Below are positions 47,604 to 57,407 of a stretch of DNA of 64,000 nucleotides, piece after piece. The position numbers and the translations under genes are program-made. The stretch spans positions 372,001 through 436,000 of the forward strand of contig NZ_OY776223.1 in assembly GCF_963675395.1 (NCBI RefSeq), written 5' to 3'. This DNA is from an uncultured Vibrio sp. (GTDB taxonomy: Bacteria; Pseudomonadota; Gammaproteobacteria; Enterobacterales; Vibrionaceae). Under the pieces are notes generated by a model, which was not told the origin of the DNA, searched no databases, and saw only the letters and a list, made by a program, of their open reading frames with translations. Position 1 is the first letter of the stretch. The number at the start of each line of letters is the position of its first letter.

Positions 47604-48977
47604 ATGAACGACCTACAATCTTTATTGCAAACCATCGATAACTTTGTCTGGGGCCCACCACTTCTGCTTTTGCTTGTGGGTACCGGTGTTTACTTCACTT
47701 TTAGCCTCGGCTTAATCCAGTTTAAACATCTACCGACCGCGTTAGTGATGGTATTTAGTAAAGATAAGTCATCAAATAAACAGGGTGACGTTTCTAGCTT
47801 TGCAGCATTATGTACTGCTCTTTCAGCCACTATCGGTACTGGTAATATCGTTGGTGTTGCTACCGCAATTAAACTTGGTGGTCCGGGGGCTTTGTTCTGG
47901 ATGTGGCTTGCAGCCCTATTCGGAATGGCGACCAAATACGCTGAGTGTCTACTTGCAGTAAAATACCGCCAAGTTGATGATAAAGGCCAAATGATCGGTG
48001 GCCCGATGTACTACCTACAATATGGTGTAGGATCTAAAGCACTGGCGATCATGTTCGCTGTATTTGCTTTAGGTGTGGCTTGTTTTGGTATCGGTACTTT
48101 TCCTCAAGTGAACGCGATTTTGGATGCGACAGAGATTTCTTTCGGTGCTAACCGTGAGCTATCTGCTTTCATCCTGACTCTATTAGTCGCTTTTGTTACT
48201 TTGGGTGGTATTAAATCGATCGCTAAAGTCGCAGGTAAAGTCGTACCAACCATGGCGGTATTCTACGTATTAGCGTGTCTAAGCGTGATTATCATGAATG
48301 CAGACCAACTGCTGAATGCGATTGAATTAGTGTTGGTATCAGCCTTCACCTCTACTGCGGCAACAGGTGGTTTCCTAGGTGCAAGCATCATGCTGGCGAT
48401 TCAATCAGGTATCGCTCGAGGTGTATTCTCAAACGAATCTGGTTTGGGTAGTGCGCCAATGGCGGCAGCGGCAGCGAAAACGGACTCTTGTGTCAAACAA
48501 GGCCTGATTTCAATGACAGGTACCTTCTTCGATACCATCATCATTTGTACAATGACTGGCCTTGCTCTAATCCTGACTGGTGCATGGCAAAGTGACTTCT
48601 CAGGCGCAGCAATGACGACTCACGCGTTTGCCGTTGGTCTGAATGCAGAGACGTTTGGTCCAATGCTGGTATCAATCGGACTGATTTTCTTCGCCTTTAC
48701 CACCATTCTTGGTTGGAACTACTACGGTGAACGTTGTGTTGTGTTCTTGTTCGGCACGAAAGCAGTACTGCCATACAAACTGATTTTTGTTGGTTTAGTG
48801 GCTTCAGGCGCGTTTCTGCATCTGGATATGATTTGGATTCTGGCTGACATCGTGAACGGCTTAATGGCGATTCCAAACCTGATTGGTTTAATTGCTCTGC
48901 GCCATGTTGTGGTAGAAGAAACCAAAAGATTCTTTGCGCCAGTGACATCAACTCAGGGCGATAAAGTAACTGCCTAA
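47604..48977 (+). CDS. Sodium:alanine/glycine symporter (AGCS family)
   Basis: A 457-residue inner-membrane transporter with about 10-11 helices. Family signatures: SSFAALCTALSATIGTGNIV, GPGALFWMWLAALFGMATKY and GVFSNESGLGSAPMAAAAA. AAGGGGAA precedes the ATG. The tandem glycine riboswitch 118 bp upstream implies control by glycine, so the physiological substrate probably includes glycine. A terminator follows. Confidence 0.95.
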   Translation: MNDLQSLLQTIDNFVWGPPLLLLLVGTGVYFTFSLGLIQFKHLPTALVMVFSKDKSSNKQGDVSSFAALCTALSATIGTGNIVGVATAIKLGGPGALFWMWLAALFGMATKYAECLLAVKYRQVDDKGQMIGGPMYYLQYGVGSKALAIMFAVFALGVACFGIGTFPQVNAILDATEISFGANRELSAFILTLLVAFVTLGGIKSIAKVAGKVVPTMAVFYVLACLSVIIMNADQLLNAIELVLVSAFTSTAATGGFLGASIMLAIQSGIARGVFSNESGLGSAPMAAAAAKTDSCVKQGLISMTGTFFDTIIICTMTGLALILTGAWQSDFSGAAMTTHAFAVGLNAETFGPMLVSIGLIFFAFTTILGWNYYGERCVVFLFGTKAVLPYKLIFVGLVASGAFLHLDMIWILADIVNGLMAIPNLIGLIALRHVVVEETKRFFAPVTSTQGDKVTA

Positions 48978-49008
48978 TTCTTTACCATTCTAGAAACATT
49001 AACAAATC

Positions 49009-49034
49009 AATGCGAAGCCTCTCTGCTTCGCATT
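49009..49034 (+). terminator. Terminator after the symporter gene
   Basis: AATGCGAAGC/GCTTCGCATT with a 6-nt loop and a following T-run. The further 257 bp up to the next gene hold no feature that I can support. Confidence 0.9.
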
Positions 49035-49291
49035 TTTTGCTCCAAATTGCTCAAACTGAAACAAATACTTCACCTCATCCCCATTCAATCCGTTCTAAAC
49101 TTATGCCAGTCTGGATAAGAAGATAGTTTAGTCGCTGCTCGGAGAAAATCGATTCGAGCACGAGCACACAGTGCAATAACTCGTCATTCGAATTGTTAAA
49201 TGTATAACGCAGTTTCAGCGATCTTAGCCAGCAATCATGATCAAGTATTTATTATGAATGGTATCACTTCAAACCCTATCTGAGCATCGAG

Positions 49292-50305
49292 ATGACTGGA
49301 CACATTCCTCGTGAAATACAGCACTTAGAGCAACTCGCGGAGCAATACCCTCAACATGTACGCCTGCATCTTCTTGATGATATTTATCATAAAGACAAAT
49401 CACTACCGATTTATACGCTTGAATTAGGCTCAACGGCCAGCGATGCGCCTTGTCTGATTTTTACCGGCGCTATTCACGGCGTTGAACGTATTGGAAGCCA
49501 GATAATTCTCGCCTTTCTAAAGAGTTTGCTAAGGCGGCTGGAATGGGATCGACAACTTAAAGAATCTCTGAGTAACTTGCGTATCATCGCGGTGCCCGTG
49601 GTTAACCCTTGGGGAGTCGCACTTAAAAAACGTGCTAATCACAATGGCGTGGATTTAATGCGCAATTCACCAATCAATAGTGATAACCCAACCTACCACC
49701 TTTATGCCGGACAAAGCTTTAGCCCCTGCTTACCTTGGTATCGAGGAAACCCAAACCAGATGGAACAAGAGCTACAGGTATTGTCGCGCTACGTTTTAAA
49801 CTACGCTAAGCAATCTCGCACCACCATTCTTTTAGATCTGCATAGCGGGTTTGGTACTCGCGATCGACTGTGGTTTCCCTATGCCCATCAAGTCAATCCT
49901 CCAAGCAATCTCGCTCAGTATTATTTACTGTACAGGCTATTTCGCAAAAGCTATCCGCATTATGAGCTCTATCAGTTTGAGCCTCAGTGGCACCAATACA
50001 CGACGCACGGCGATTTCTGGGATTGGATGCTGAACCAACATCAAGCGCAATCTGATCATCATTTTTTACCGCTAACCTTAGAGTTAGGGTCTTGGCTGTG
50101 GGTGAAAAAGAACCCAATTCAAATGCTACGATTTAGTCAGCTTTTTCATCCTACCAAGTCCCACCGTATCAAACGAGTCCAACGCCGCCACAGCACTTTT
50201 TTAAGCTATTTAATTCAGGTGCTTAATAATGATTTGATAGTAAACATGGATTCCAATGTAGAAAAGAACTATACGGATAAGGCACAAAAGCTATGGTACC
50301 GATAG
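49292..50305 (+). CDS. M14-like zinc carboxypeptidase family protein
   Basis: A 337-residue protein with the metallocarboxypeptidase pattern: zinc ligands in GAIHGVERIGSQ (H and E) and in LLDLHSGFG (H), NPWG followed by the arginine region NGVDLMRN, and a likely catalytic glutamate in LTLELGSW. There is no signal peptide, so it acts in the cytoplasm. Its 3' end overlaps the next gene by 13 bp, which suggests a functional pair with the hydrolase. Substrate unknown; the ribosome site is weak. Confidence 0.82.
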   Translation: MTGHIPREIQHLEQLAEQYPQHVRLHLLDDIYHKDKSLPIYTLELGSTASDAPCLIFTGAIHGVERIGSQIILAFLKSLLRRLEWDRQLKESLSNLRIIAVPVVNPWGVALKKRANHNGVDLMRNSPINSDNPTYHLYAGQSFSPCLPWYRGNPNQMEQELQVLSRYVLNYAKQSRTTILLDLHSGFGTRDRLWFPYAHQVNPPSNLAQYYLLYRLFRKSYPHYELYQFEPQWHQYTTHGDFWDWMLNQHQAQSDHHFLPLTLELGSWLWVKKNPIQMLRFSQLFHPTKSHRIKRVQRRHSTFLSYLIQVLNNDLIVNMDSNVEKNYTDKAQKLWYR

Positions 50306-51063
50306 TGTTAGTGAGAGGGTTATTAAGAGAGAGTGGTCATTGGCAGAGTATGATCGATGCACTGACACAACTATCGCCAGAGCTTGTTCTTATCACCCCT
50401 AACGTACCGGGTAATGGAGAAAAATATCGTGAATTAAGTCCGCGGAATATTGAACAGATGCTCCCATCCATGATCGAGCAACTCCCTAGCCATTGTCACC
50501 GCTATCATCTGGTCGCCATTTCAATGGGCTCAATGCTTGCCAGTCACTGGGCACATACCCTCCCCGATCAAGTTGCCAGCTTAACACTGATTAACCCGAG
50601 TTTTTCTCGTTACAGTCCGTTTTGGCACAGAATCAATATCAATGCGCTGTTAAGCATCGGGGTAGCTCGGTTAAAGGGAGACGATGCCTTCCAACAGTCG
50701 ATCATTAAATGGACGAGTCCGAAAAGTGTTCATCAGCCTGAAGTCTTGGAACATCATATCAAGCTTGCTCGACAACACCCGGTGAGTGTCCGAAATGCCA
50801 TTCGTCAGCTTTGTGCGGCAGCTCAATTTAAAGGACAAAATTCACCACCAGCTTGCCCGTCTCAAATTATCGTCAGCACAGCGGATAAACTCGTTGATAG
50901 CCGATGTGGAGAAGCAATTGCTAAAGCTTGGCAAATCGAAATATCTCGTTTTGATGTTGATGCGCATGACTTACCATTGGCAAAACCACATGCACTTGCT
51001 CATCACCTTCTTCGTTGGCTAACTAAGGTCGAACTCGCCACAAATACTCCCGAACCAGATTGA
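50293..51063 (+). CDS. Alpha/beta hydrolase
   Basis: A 256-residue cytoplasmic hydrolase. Oxyanion strand IVLVRGLLRESGHW near the N-terminus, nucleophile elbow LVAISMGSMLASHW (serine near 78, form S-x-S-M-G rather than the strict G-x-S-x-G), a late aspartate in VSTADKLVDSRC and the catalytic histidine in DVDAHDLPLAKPH. It overlaps the M14-like gene and probably works on a related ester or amide. Confidence 0.85.
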   Translation: MVPIVLVRGLLRESGHWQSMIDALTQLSPELVLITPNVPGNGEKYRELSPRNIEQMLPSMIEQLPSHCHRYHLVAISMGSMLASHWAHTLPDQVASLTLINPSFSRYSPFWHRININALLSIGVARLKGDDAFQQSIIKWTSPKSVHQPEVLEHHIKLARQHPVSVRNAIRQLCAAAQFKGQNSPPACPSQIIVSTADKLVDSRCGEAIAKAWQIEISRFDVDAHDLPLAKPHALAHHLLRWLTKVELATNTPEPD

Positions 51064-51199
51064 TGTGATTGAACTGCGATTTTCTTTTAAACATACCCTT
51101 TAGTGATAACTAGAGTCCGTTTCATTGATGAGTTAGGGGTTTATTTCGTGCAACATAGGCTCCACTTAATATGAACAAAGCAAGAAACTCTGAGGTCAT

Positions 51200-52201
51200 A
51201 TGACATTCCCACGAATCTCCATCTTAGATCTAGCCCCTGTTGCAGAAGGCTCAAACTATACGCAAACCTATCAAAAGTCGGTATCCCTAGCCCAGCATGC
51301 AGAAAAATTGGGCTACCACCGATTTTGGCTGGCAGAGCATCACAACATGCCGGATATTGCCAGCGCCGCGACTTCTGTGCTAATCAGTCATATTGGCGCT
51401 CATACTCAATCTATCCGTCTCGGTTCTGGTGGAGTCATGCTTCCAAACCACGCACCTCTGGTTATTGCAGAACAGTTCGGCACACTAGAAGCACTGTACC
51501 CGGGACGCATTGATCTCGGACTCGGGCGAGCACCGGGTACCGACTACCCAACCATGCATGCTTTGCGCCGAGATCCAGAAAGAATGGATCCGGACTTTAC
51601 GGAATTGCTCGAGGAATTACAGTTCTTTATGGGCCCAGTATCTAAAGCACAGCCAGTAAAAGCCTGTCCGGGCTCAGATTCTTCGGTTCCAATTTGGTTA
51701 CTAGGCTCAAGTACCTACAGCGCGCATCTTGCCGCTGTAAAAGGATTGCCATTTGCCTTTGCCGCACACTTCGCGCCGGATGCCATGATGCGCGCACTGG
51801 AGATTTACCGAGCACACTTCCAACCATCCGATCAGCTTGATAAACCTTACGTGATGATTGGCGTTAATGTAGTCGTTGCCGAGACCACTGAAGAGGCAAA
51901 TTATTTAGCGACGACAGAATATCAAAAATTCTTGCAGTTGATCCGCGGTGGCCAAGGTAAAATTCCTGCTCCTGTTACCGACATGGATCCACTATGGCAA
52001 CCTCATGAAAAGCATCAGGTCACTCATCAGCTCAGAGAATCGATTCACGGTGACAAAGCCCTCGTATCGGAGAAACTCAACTCGCTGCTAAAACGTACTC
52101 AAGCGGACGAAATCATTGCCCACTCGATTATCTTTGATCACGAGAAAAAACTGCGTTCTTATGAACTGCTCGCTGAGCTAAAAAGCGTACAAATGCAGTA
52201 A
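51200..52201 (+). CDS. LLM-class flavin-dependent oxidoreductase (YhbW-like)
   Basis: A 333-residue bacterial-luciferase-like monooxygenase. Typical segments: [42 protein letters not shown] and [17 protein letters not shown]. Such proteins bind FMN and are common, mostly uncharacterised, paralogues in proteobacteria. GAGGT precedes the ATG. Its terminator was the target of the IS element that follows. Confidence 0.9.
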   Translation: MTFPRISILDLAPVAEGSNYTQTYQKSVSLAQHAEKLGYHRFWLAEHHNMPDIASAATSVLISHIGAHTQSIRLGSGGVMLPNHAPLVIAEQFGTLEALYPGRIDLGLGRAPGTDYPTMHALRRDPERMDPDFTELLEELQFFMGPVSKAQPVKACPGSDSSVPIWLLGSSTYSAHLAAVKGLPFAFAAHFAPDAMMRALEIYRAHFQPSDQLDKPYVMIGVNVVVAETTEEANYLATTEYQKFLQLIRGGQGKIPAPVTDMDPLWQPHEKHQVTHQLRESIHGDKALVSEKLNSLLKRTQADEIIAHSIIFDHEKKLRSYELLAELKSVQMQ

Positions 52202-52215
52202 CCAGAATAAAAAAA

Positions 52216-52237
52216 AGAGCGACTAACCAGTCGCTCT
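52216..52237. terminator. Terminator hairpin, left copy of the IS target duplication
   Basis: AGAGCGACT-aacc-AGTCGCTCT, a 9-bp stem preceded by a run of seven A. The identical 22 bp recur at 53831-53852. Joining the outer flanks recreates one bidirectional terminator for the LLM gene (plus) and the LysE gene (minus). Confidence 0.9.
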
Positions 52238-52249
52238 CAGACTGCTGAC

Positions 52250-52277
52250 AAAGGTCTAGCTTTCAAGCTAGACCTTT
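52250..52277 (+). repeat. Hairpin at the left inside end of the IS
   Basis: AAAGGTCTAGC/GCTAGACCTTT, an 11-bp stem with a 6-nt loop, 37 bp before the transposase start. It could sequester impinging transcripts and limit transposase synthesis. Confidence 0.75.
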
Positions 52278-52313
52278 GATCTAATAGGAGGATAGAAATA
52301 TGGATACTCCGAC

Positions 52314-53750
52314 ATGCTTCAAGAACCTTCTCCACAACAGTACGAACTTGAAATGGTGACGATGGAACAACTTGTTCCCAAAGACCATCTTGTTCGTAAA
52401 ATTGACTCTGCTATCGATTTTGAATTCATTCGTGATGAAGTCGCCCACCTTTATTGCAAAGACAATGGCCGACCACCTGTAGACCCTGTCCGTCTATTCA
52501 AAATTATCCTACTGGGGTACATCTTCGGAGTAAAAAGCGAGCGTCAGCTTGTCAAAGAAATCGAAGTGAATGTCGCGTATCGTTGGTTCCTCCGTATGTC
52601 TCTCACAGAAAAGGTCATCCATGCCTCGACTCTTAGTCAAAACCGTATTCGTCGCTTCAATGGTACGGATGTCTTCGAACGCATCTTTATTAACATCGTT
52701 CAACAAGCGATGGCGAAAGGTTTAGTCGCTGGACAAGAGCTCTTTACCGATAGTACTCATCTCAAAGCGAATGCGAACAAAAACAAGCACACCAATAAAC
52801 AAACGGCGGTCCGAGCGAGCGCCTATTTAGATATGTTGGATGAAGACGTTGCACTAGACCGAGCTAAAGAGGGGAAGAGACCGCTTAAAGAACGAACTTC
52901 TGAGCAGAAAGCTAAGAACACGAAGAGCAGTACGACTGATCCCGAGAGTGGCTTCATGACCCGCGACAACAAGCCGCAAGGGTTCTTCTATCTCGACCAC
53001 CGCACGGTCGATGGCCAGCACGGCATCATCGTTGATACCCATGCGACCGCGGGGAATGTGAATGACTCTCAACCTTATATCCGCCGTCTCGACCACACGC
53101 TTGAACAGTTTAACCTCAGTCCCATCGCTGTTGGCCTTGATGCCGGTTACTTCACTGCACCCGTTGCTGAATCCCTTGAGCGCCGAGGGATACTTGGTGT
53201 GTTCGGCTATCGCCGACCATCACGAACAAAGAATGCCTTCAAGAAGAAACACTTTATCTATAACAAAGAAAAAGACAGCTATCGTTGCCCCAACGGGCAG
53301 GAACTTATCTACAAGACGACGTCACGCGACGCTTACCGAGAGTATCACTCAGACCCTAAAGAGTGTGCGTTCTGCCCAATGCGTGATGACTGTACTCAAA
53401 GTAAAAACATGAAGAAGGTCATCACAAGGCATATCTATACGGAAGCCATGGATAGAGCCAACCAGATGCGGCTCTCAGCTTATGGAAAGAAAACCTACAG
53501 GCGGAGAAGCGAAACGGTAGAGAGAAGTTTCGCGGATGCCAAACAACATCATGGTCATCGATACGCTCGCTTTCGAGGGTTAGCCAACGTGCAGATGCAG
53601 TGCTGGTTGGCAGCGGCTGCGCAAAACATCAAAAAGATAGCGTTGGTGGTGAGTTATCTGCGTAAACTCGGCCTAAATCGGGGTGAAATAGCGCAAATCC
53701 TCGCTTATATACGCCAATTTAAAAACACTAACTCTCTACAGTTTATCTAA
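52314..53750 (+). CDS. IS1182-family transposase
   Basis: A 478-residue DDE transposase that appears intact. The N-terminal part (LVPKDHLVRKIDSAIDF, then GRPPVDPVRLFKIILLGYIFG) is the transposase helix-turn-helix domain of IS1182/IS5-like elements. Next comes the catalytic core with ELFTDSTHLKANANKNK, GLDAGYFTAPVAESL and KTYRRRSETVERSFADAKQHH. Four cysteines around NGQEL and ECAFCPMRDDC may bind a metal. No frameshift, so it is probably active. Confidence 0.94.
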   Translation: MLQEPSPQQYELEMVTMEQLVPKDHLVRKIDSAIDFEFIRDEVAHLYCKDNGRPPVDPVRLFKIILLGYIFGVKSERQLVKEIEVNVAYRWFLRMSLTEKVIHASTLSQNRIRRFNGTDVFERIFINIVQQAMAKGLVAGQELFTDSTHLKANANKNKHTNKQTAVRASAYLDMLDEDVALDRAKEGKRPLKERTSEQKAKNTKSSTTDPESGFMTRDNKPQGFFYLDHRTVDGQHGIIVDTHATAGNVNDSQPYIRRLDHTLEQFNLSPIAVGLDAGYFTAPVAESLERRGILGVFGYRRPSRTKNAFKKKHFIYNKEKDSYRCPNGQELIYKTTSRDAYREYHSDPKECAFCPMRDDCTQSKNMKKVITRHIYTEAMDRANQMRLSAYGKKTYRRRSETVERSFADAKQHHGHRYARFRGLANVQMQCWLAAAAQNIKKIALVVSYLRKLGLNRGEIAQILAYIRQFKNTNSLQFI

Positions 53751-53790
53751 CAAAAAATATCGCGATCGCGGCCTACGGCCGCTCATAAAA

Positions 53791-53820
53791 ACGAACCCCA
53801 CTTAAAAAAGTGGGGTTCGT
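53791..53820 (-). terminator. Hairpin at the right inside end of the IS
   Basis: ACGAACCCCACTT/AAGTGGGGTTCGT, a 13-bp stem with a 4-nt loop; on the minus strand it ends in TTTTTATG. It would stop transcription entering the element from the right. Confidence 0.8.
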
Positions 53821-53830
53821 CATCAATCTG

Positions 53831-53852
53831 AGAGCGACTAACCAGTCGCTCT
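53831..53852. terminator. Terminator hairpin, right copy of the IS target duplication
   Basis: Identical 22 bp to 52216-52237, now serving the minus-strand LysE gene (stop 20 bp away). Confidence 0.9.
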
Positions 53853-53872
53853 TTCACTCATCTGTCTGAAGA

Positions 53873-54523
53873 CTACTTGTCTTCTAGCATCAACTTAATG
53901 CCAAGCCCCACCAGCACAAAACCGGTCGTACCTTCCATCCAGTTCATGAAACGTGCACTTTTCAGTAAGTTTTTCGCCGACGTTAACGCCCCTGCCAAAC
54001 CGCATTGCCAAACCATGGCGATAACAAAATGGATTGCCGCCATAAAGGTCGACTGTAAAAACGCCGAACCTTCTGGGTTGATGAACTGTGGTAAGAATGC
54101 GAGATAAAAAACCGCAGTTTTTGGGTTTAAAACATTAGACAAAAAACCCTCTCTCAATGAACGAGAGAAGCTGAATTCGTGACGGGTAATTCCCCTAGAA
54201 GCATCTTGCGGTGCTGCCGTGTTGTTCCATAACCCTTTCAGCGTCGTAAAGCCTAAGTAGATAAGGTAAGCCGCACCGACCATTTTAACCACATGGAACA
54301 ATTCTGCAGACTGGGCAAGGATCGCAGAAATACCGATCGCGGAAAATGTCGCGTGAACAAATAACCCAAGGCAAATACCAAGGCTAGTGACTGCTCCATC
54401 AGTAAACCCACCACGTGACGAATTACGAATGACTAACGCGGTATCCAATCCCGGAGTGAGCGTCAGTATGGTTATAGCGATTAAAAACGCTTCAAAATTT
54501 TGTATCAAGCTTACATCCACCAA
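53873..54523 (-). CDS. LysE/RhtB-family amino-acid exporter
   Basis: A ~216-residue inner-membrane protein with six hydrophobic segments. LTLTPGLDTALVIRNSSRGGF at the N-terminus and GFLSNVLNPKTAVFYLAFLPQF in the middle are the LysE/RhtB signatures. The substrate is unknown (amino acids or homoserine lactones in the family). The start is unclear: the frame begins with TTG-GTG and no good Shine-Dalgarno, while an AAGGAG 17 nt upstream is too far. Confidence 0.88.
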   Translation of the reverse strand: MVDVSLIQNFEAFLIAITILTLTPGLDTALVIRNSSRGGFTDGAVTSLGICLGLFVHATFSAIGISAILAQSAELFHVVKMVGAAYLIYLGFTTLKGLWNNTAAPQDASRGITRHEFSFSRSLREGFLSNVLNPKTAVFYLAFLPQFINPEGSAFLQSTFMAAIHFVIAMVWQCGLAGALTSAKNLLKSARFMNWMEGTTGFVLVGLGIKLMLEDK

Positions 54524-54717
54524 GCAAAGAGAGAAACTTCTCCTTTATTGTCATATTTACGCTGTCATTTCAATGAATTTTGATTTCTTACCCGTAAAAT
54601 CCTTTCGCAGATGTTGATAAAACAAATTGGAATAAATCCAACTTTCTGCGTGAATAACTTGGTAAGCCTTTGTAGGGTTGGTAAACTTTTGTTTTCTATA
54701 GTCATGGAAGGCGGCAC

Positions 54718-56199
54718 ATGAGCGCATTCGAAAAACTCAAAAAACACTCATTAAAACTCTCAAACTTTCAACACCTCGCGGCAATCTGCGGTTGGGATCA
54801 GGCAGCTGTCATGCCAAACGGTGGTAGCCAGGCTCGCTCGGAAGCCATGGCAGAGTTGTATATTCATATGCATAACCTACAAACGCAGCCACAACTCTCA
54901 GACTGGTTTTCTGAAGCAGAACAAGAGACGCTAAACGATCAAGATAGCGCGACACTTCGCGAGCTGAAACGTAACTGGCAGCAAGCGAATGTTCTGCCAG
55001 AAGACTTGGTGCAAGCGAAATCTCTAGCTGGCTCTAAGTGTGAACATGCTTGGCGTACTCAACGTGGTGAAAATGATTGGCAAGGCTTTGAAAAAAACTG
55101 GGCAGAAGTCGTAAAACTGTCTCAGGAAGAAGCCCAAATTCGTGCTGAAGTCACAGGCCTGTCTGCCTATGATGCGATGCTGGATATTTATGAACCGGGT
55201 ACAACCACCGCATCATTAGATGTTTTATTCAGCGATGTAAAAGCTTGGCTTCCAGAAATGATTGACCAAGCAATCGAAAAGCAATCTGCAGAGAATTTCA
55301 TTGAGCCTAAAGGCACCTTCTCGAGCGATACACAAAAGGCCCTGGGCTTGGATGTGATGAAGCTTCTGCAATTCGATTTCGAACATGGCCGACTCGACGA
55401 AAGTGTCCACCCATTTTGTGGTGGCGTTCCCACTGACGTTCGTATCACCACGCGCTATGATGAAAGCGAGTTTGTTCAATCTCTGATGGGTATTGTCCAC
55501 GAGACAGGTCATGCTCGTTATGAGCAAGGCTTGCCGAAATCTCTCGCTGGGTTACCGTCTGGCCAGGCTCGTTCTATGGGAATTCACGAATCTCAATCTT
55601 TGTTCTTTGAGATGCAGATTGGTCGTAGTAATGCGTTTATTGAGCATTTAGCACGCCTTGCTGGCGCTCACTTCACCGACCACGATCCTAAGTTATTCTC
55701 GCAAGAAAATTTCCAAAAGCTATACACGCGAGTGAAGAAAGACTTCATCCGAGTGGATGCCGACGAGCTTACCTACCCTGCTCACGTTATCTTGCGTTAC
55801 GAAATTGAACGTGACTTGATGAATGGTGTGATCAAGCATACCGATGTTCCTGAACTGTGGAATGAGAAGATGCAAGCCTACTTGGGGTTATCAACCAAAG
55901 ACAACTATAAAAATGGCTGCATGCAGGATATCCATTGGACCGATGGGAGCTTCGGCTACTTCCCTAGCTACACATTAGGCGCTATGTATGCAGCTCAATT
56001 TATGGCAGCAATGAAGAAAACTGTGGATGTTGATGCTGTTATTCGCAGTGGAGATTTAACTCCTATTTTCAATTGGTTATCTGAAAATGTATGGAGTAAA
56101 AGTAGCTTGTTGACTACCGATGAACTGGTTAAGACGGCAACTGGGGAAACACTGAATCCTGTCCATTTTCAGAGCCACTTAAAAAATCGTTACCTCTAG
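54718..56199 (+). CDS. M32-family metallocarboxypeptidase
   Basis: A 493-residue zinc carboxypeptidase of the Thermus Taq/B. subtilis BsuCP type. The active-site motif HETGH is at about 261 (MGIVHETGHARYEQG), with GIHESQSLFFEMQIG providing the third ligand region. Length and the C-terminal YTLGAMYAAQFMAAMKK are normal. GGAAGG precedes the ATG. A diverged second copy of its last ~90 codons lies at 58603-58883 beyond two inserted genes. So the present 3' end may be imported, or the downstream copy may be the displaced original. Confidence 0.93.
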   Translation: MSAFEKLKKHSLKLSNFQHLAAICGWDQAAVMPNGGSQARSEAMAELYIHMHNLQTQPQLSDWFSEAEQETLNDQDSATLRELKRNWQQANVLPEDLVQAKSLAGSKCEHAWRTQRGENDWQGFEKNWAEVVKLSQEEAQIRAEVTGLSAYDAMLDIYEPGTTTASLDVLFSDVKAWLPEMIDQAIEKQSAENFIEPKGTFSSDTQKALGLDVMKLLQFDFEHGRLDESVHPFCGGVPTDVRITTRYDESEFVQSLMGIVHETGHARYEQGLPKSLAGLPSGQARSMGIHESQSLFFEMQIGRSNAFIEHLARLAGAHFTDHDPKLFSQENFQKLYTRVKKDFIRVDADELTYPAHVILRYEIERDLMNGVIKHTDVPELWNEKMQAYLGLSTKDNYKNGCMQDIHWTDGSFGYFPSYTLGAMYAAQFMAAMKKTVDVDAVIRSGDLTPIFNWLSENVWSKSSLLTTDELVKTATGETLNPVHFQSHLKNRYL

Positions 56200-56275
56200 T
56201 TTGGTTATTTATATACGGACTACCGTGAGGTAGCTCATATCTTTTTGTTTACTACTTTATACCTTATTTTAAGTC

Positions 56276-56298
56276 TGGCTGCTCTTAATGAGCAGCCA
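56276..56298. terminator. Hairpin between M32 gene and convergent KTSC gene
   Basis: TGGCTGCT/AGCAGCCA with a 7-nt loop followed by ATTTCATTTT; it can serve the M32 gene and possibly the convergent gene that ends 9 bp away. Confidence 0.65.
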
Positions 56299-56306
56299 AT
56301 TTCATT

Positions 56307-57407
56307 TTAAGGTATTATTTTTTCATAAGAGAAGTTATCTCTAATGTGAGTGTTGAAATACCTACCATGTGATGTTGACTTGTAGAAGTTTTCCCAAGTA
56401 CCAACTGGAACGTCAAAGTATCGGTAGACTCCGCCATGCTTAAATTTGACGTCGAGAATATTGCTTATCTTTGAGTAGCCAATAGATTTAATAGCAGATG
56501 AGCTTGACGGATTTTGTTCGAACATTGGGTACGGTTTGAGTTCGTTGGCGATACTTTCCATCATTTCGGCAATAATGTCGCGAACGGTTGGGCTTTCCAA
56601 ATACGAGTGCTGAAGACTATGCGCGGTAAAATCAACAGCTGAACTGCCACTGATAGGGTTGGCGGGTATTGCTCCAAACGCATAACGGACTGCTTTCATG
56701 ACGAGATCGTTTTGATTAGTAAAGGTCTTCGCAATTGATGGGTTCTGTAGACCCAAAGGTCCACCTATTTCATAACTTGGATTTGCTATACCTATGTAGC
56801 CTAGCATTGGATATTCACTGAGCATTGGCCCGTGGTAATATTGATAAGAGCCGAAGGTTTCTGAATACAGTTTGTTTCCATAGAAGTTGCCTTGGGAGTG
56901 TGTGACCAAAATGGTTCTATTACACTGCGATAGGACTCCGTCTAGCTTAACTCTCATGTTCCTATAATCAGTTTCGTAGATTATGCCCCAGACGTTCTCT
57001 TCCATGACAAGTTCCATGAACTGATTTAGGAATCCCAAAGTGTTTCTAGATGCCTTGTTAAGCTCCCCTGCTACAAAGAGTGTTAGAAGTTGGCGAATTG
57101 GTGCATTCTCCTCCATGTCCTGTAGTTTGTGCAGGCCCACTTCATATATCTGGTTGGCGAGACTTTCACTAAAATTGTGTTGGCCTACGACGTTCCCAGC
57201 TTTTCTAAACATGTATAGGTAGTTGTCTTGAAAACGATTAAGCGCAGCGAGATTTGACGTGAAATTTGAATGTTTAGTAAACATCCCATTAACGTAAAAT
57301 AGTTGAAGATTGTCTACGTTTTGTACACAGTATCTATCTGCTAGAGCACCAGAGCTATACAATCCGCAAGTAAGTAAAGGTAGGAGTATTTTTGTCGATA
57401 TTTTCAT
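56307..57407 (-). CDS. Secreted alpha/beta-hydrolase-like protein with C-terminal KTSC domain
   Basis: A 366-residue protein with a signal peptide (LLPLLTCGLYSSGALA, then DRYCVQN). The N-terminal two thirds look like an esterase/lipase: strand LQLFYVNGMFTKHSN, then ILVTHSQGNFYGN with the nucleophile serine near 170 in H-S-Q-G form, and a candidate histidine in TAHSLQHSYLE. Residues about 300-366 (IKSIGYSKISNILDVKF, then GVYRYFDVP and the final HIRDNFSYEKI) match the small KTSC domain. ATG 57407 has AGGAGG 7 nt upstream and touches the stop of the CBM gene (TGATG). It is part of the cargo between the two M32 3' ends. A secreted lipase or toxin is plausible; the substrate is unknown. Confidence 0.75.
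   Translation of the reverse strand: MKISTKILLPLLTCGLYSSGALADRYCVQNVDNLQLFYVNGMFTKHSNFTSNLAALNRFQDNYLYMFRKAGNVVGQHNFSESLANQIYEVGLHKLQDMEENAPIRQLLTLFVAGELNKASRNTLGFLNQFMELVMEENVWGIIYETDYRNMRVKLDGVLSQCNRTILVTHSQGNFYGNKLYSETFGSYQYYHGPMLSEYPMLGYIGIANPSYEIGGPLGLQNPSIAKTFTNQNDLVMKAVRYAFGAIPANPISGSSAVDFTAHSLQHSYLESPTVRDIIAEMMESIANELKPYPMFEQNPSSSSAIKSIGYSKISNILDVKFKHGGVYRYFDVPVGTWENFYKSTSHGRYFNTHIRDNFSYEKIIP

Larger units (their letters stand above)
52238..53830 (+). mobile_element. IS1182-like insertion sequence, complete
   Basis: A 1593-bp element bounded by imperfect terminal inverted repeats: left CAGACTGCTGACAAA, right (reverse complement) CAGATTGATGACGAA, 12 of 15 identical. It is flanked by a 22-bp direct repeat that equals a whole terminator hairpin. 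It encodes one intact transposase. Two internal hairpins (52250-52277 and 53791-53820) guard the ends against outside transcription. Long and variable target duplications are known in this family. Confidence 0.88.
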
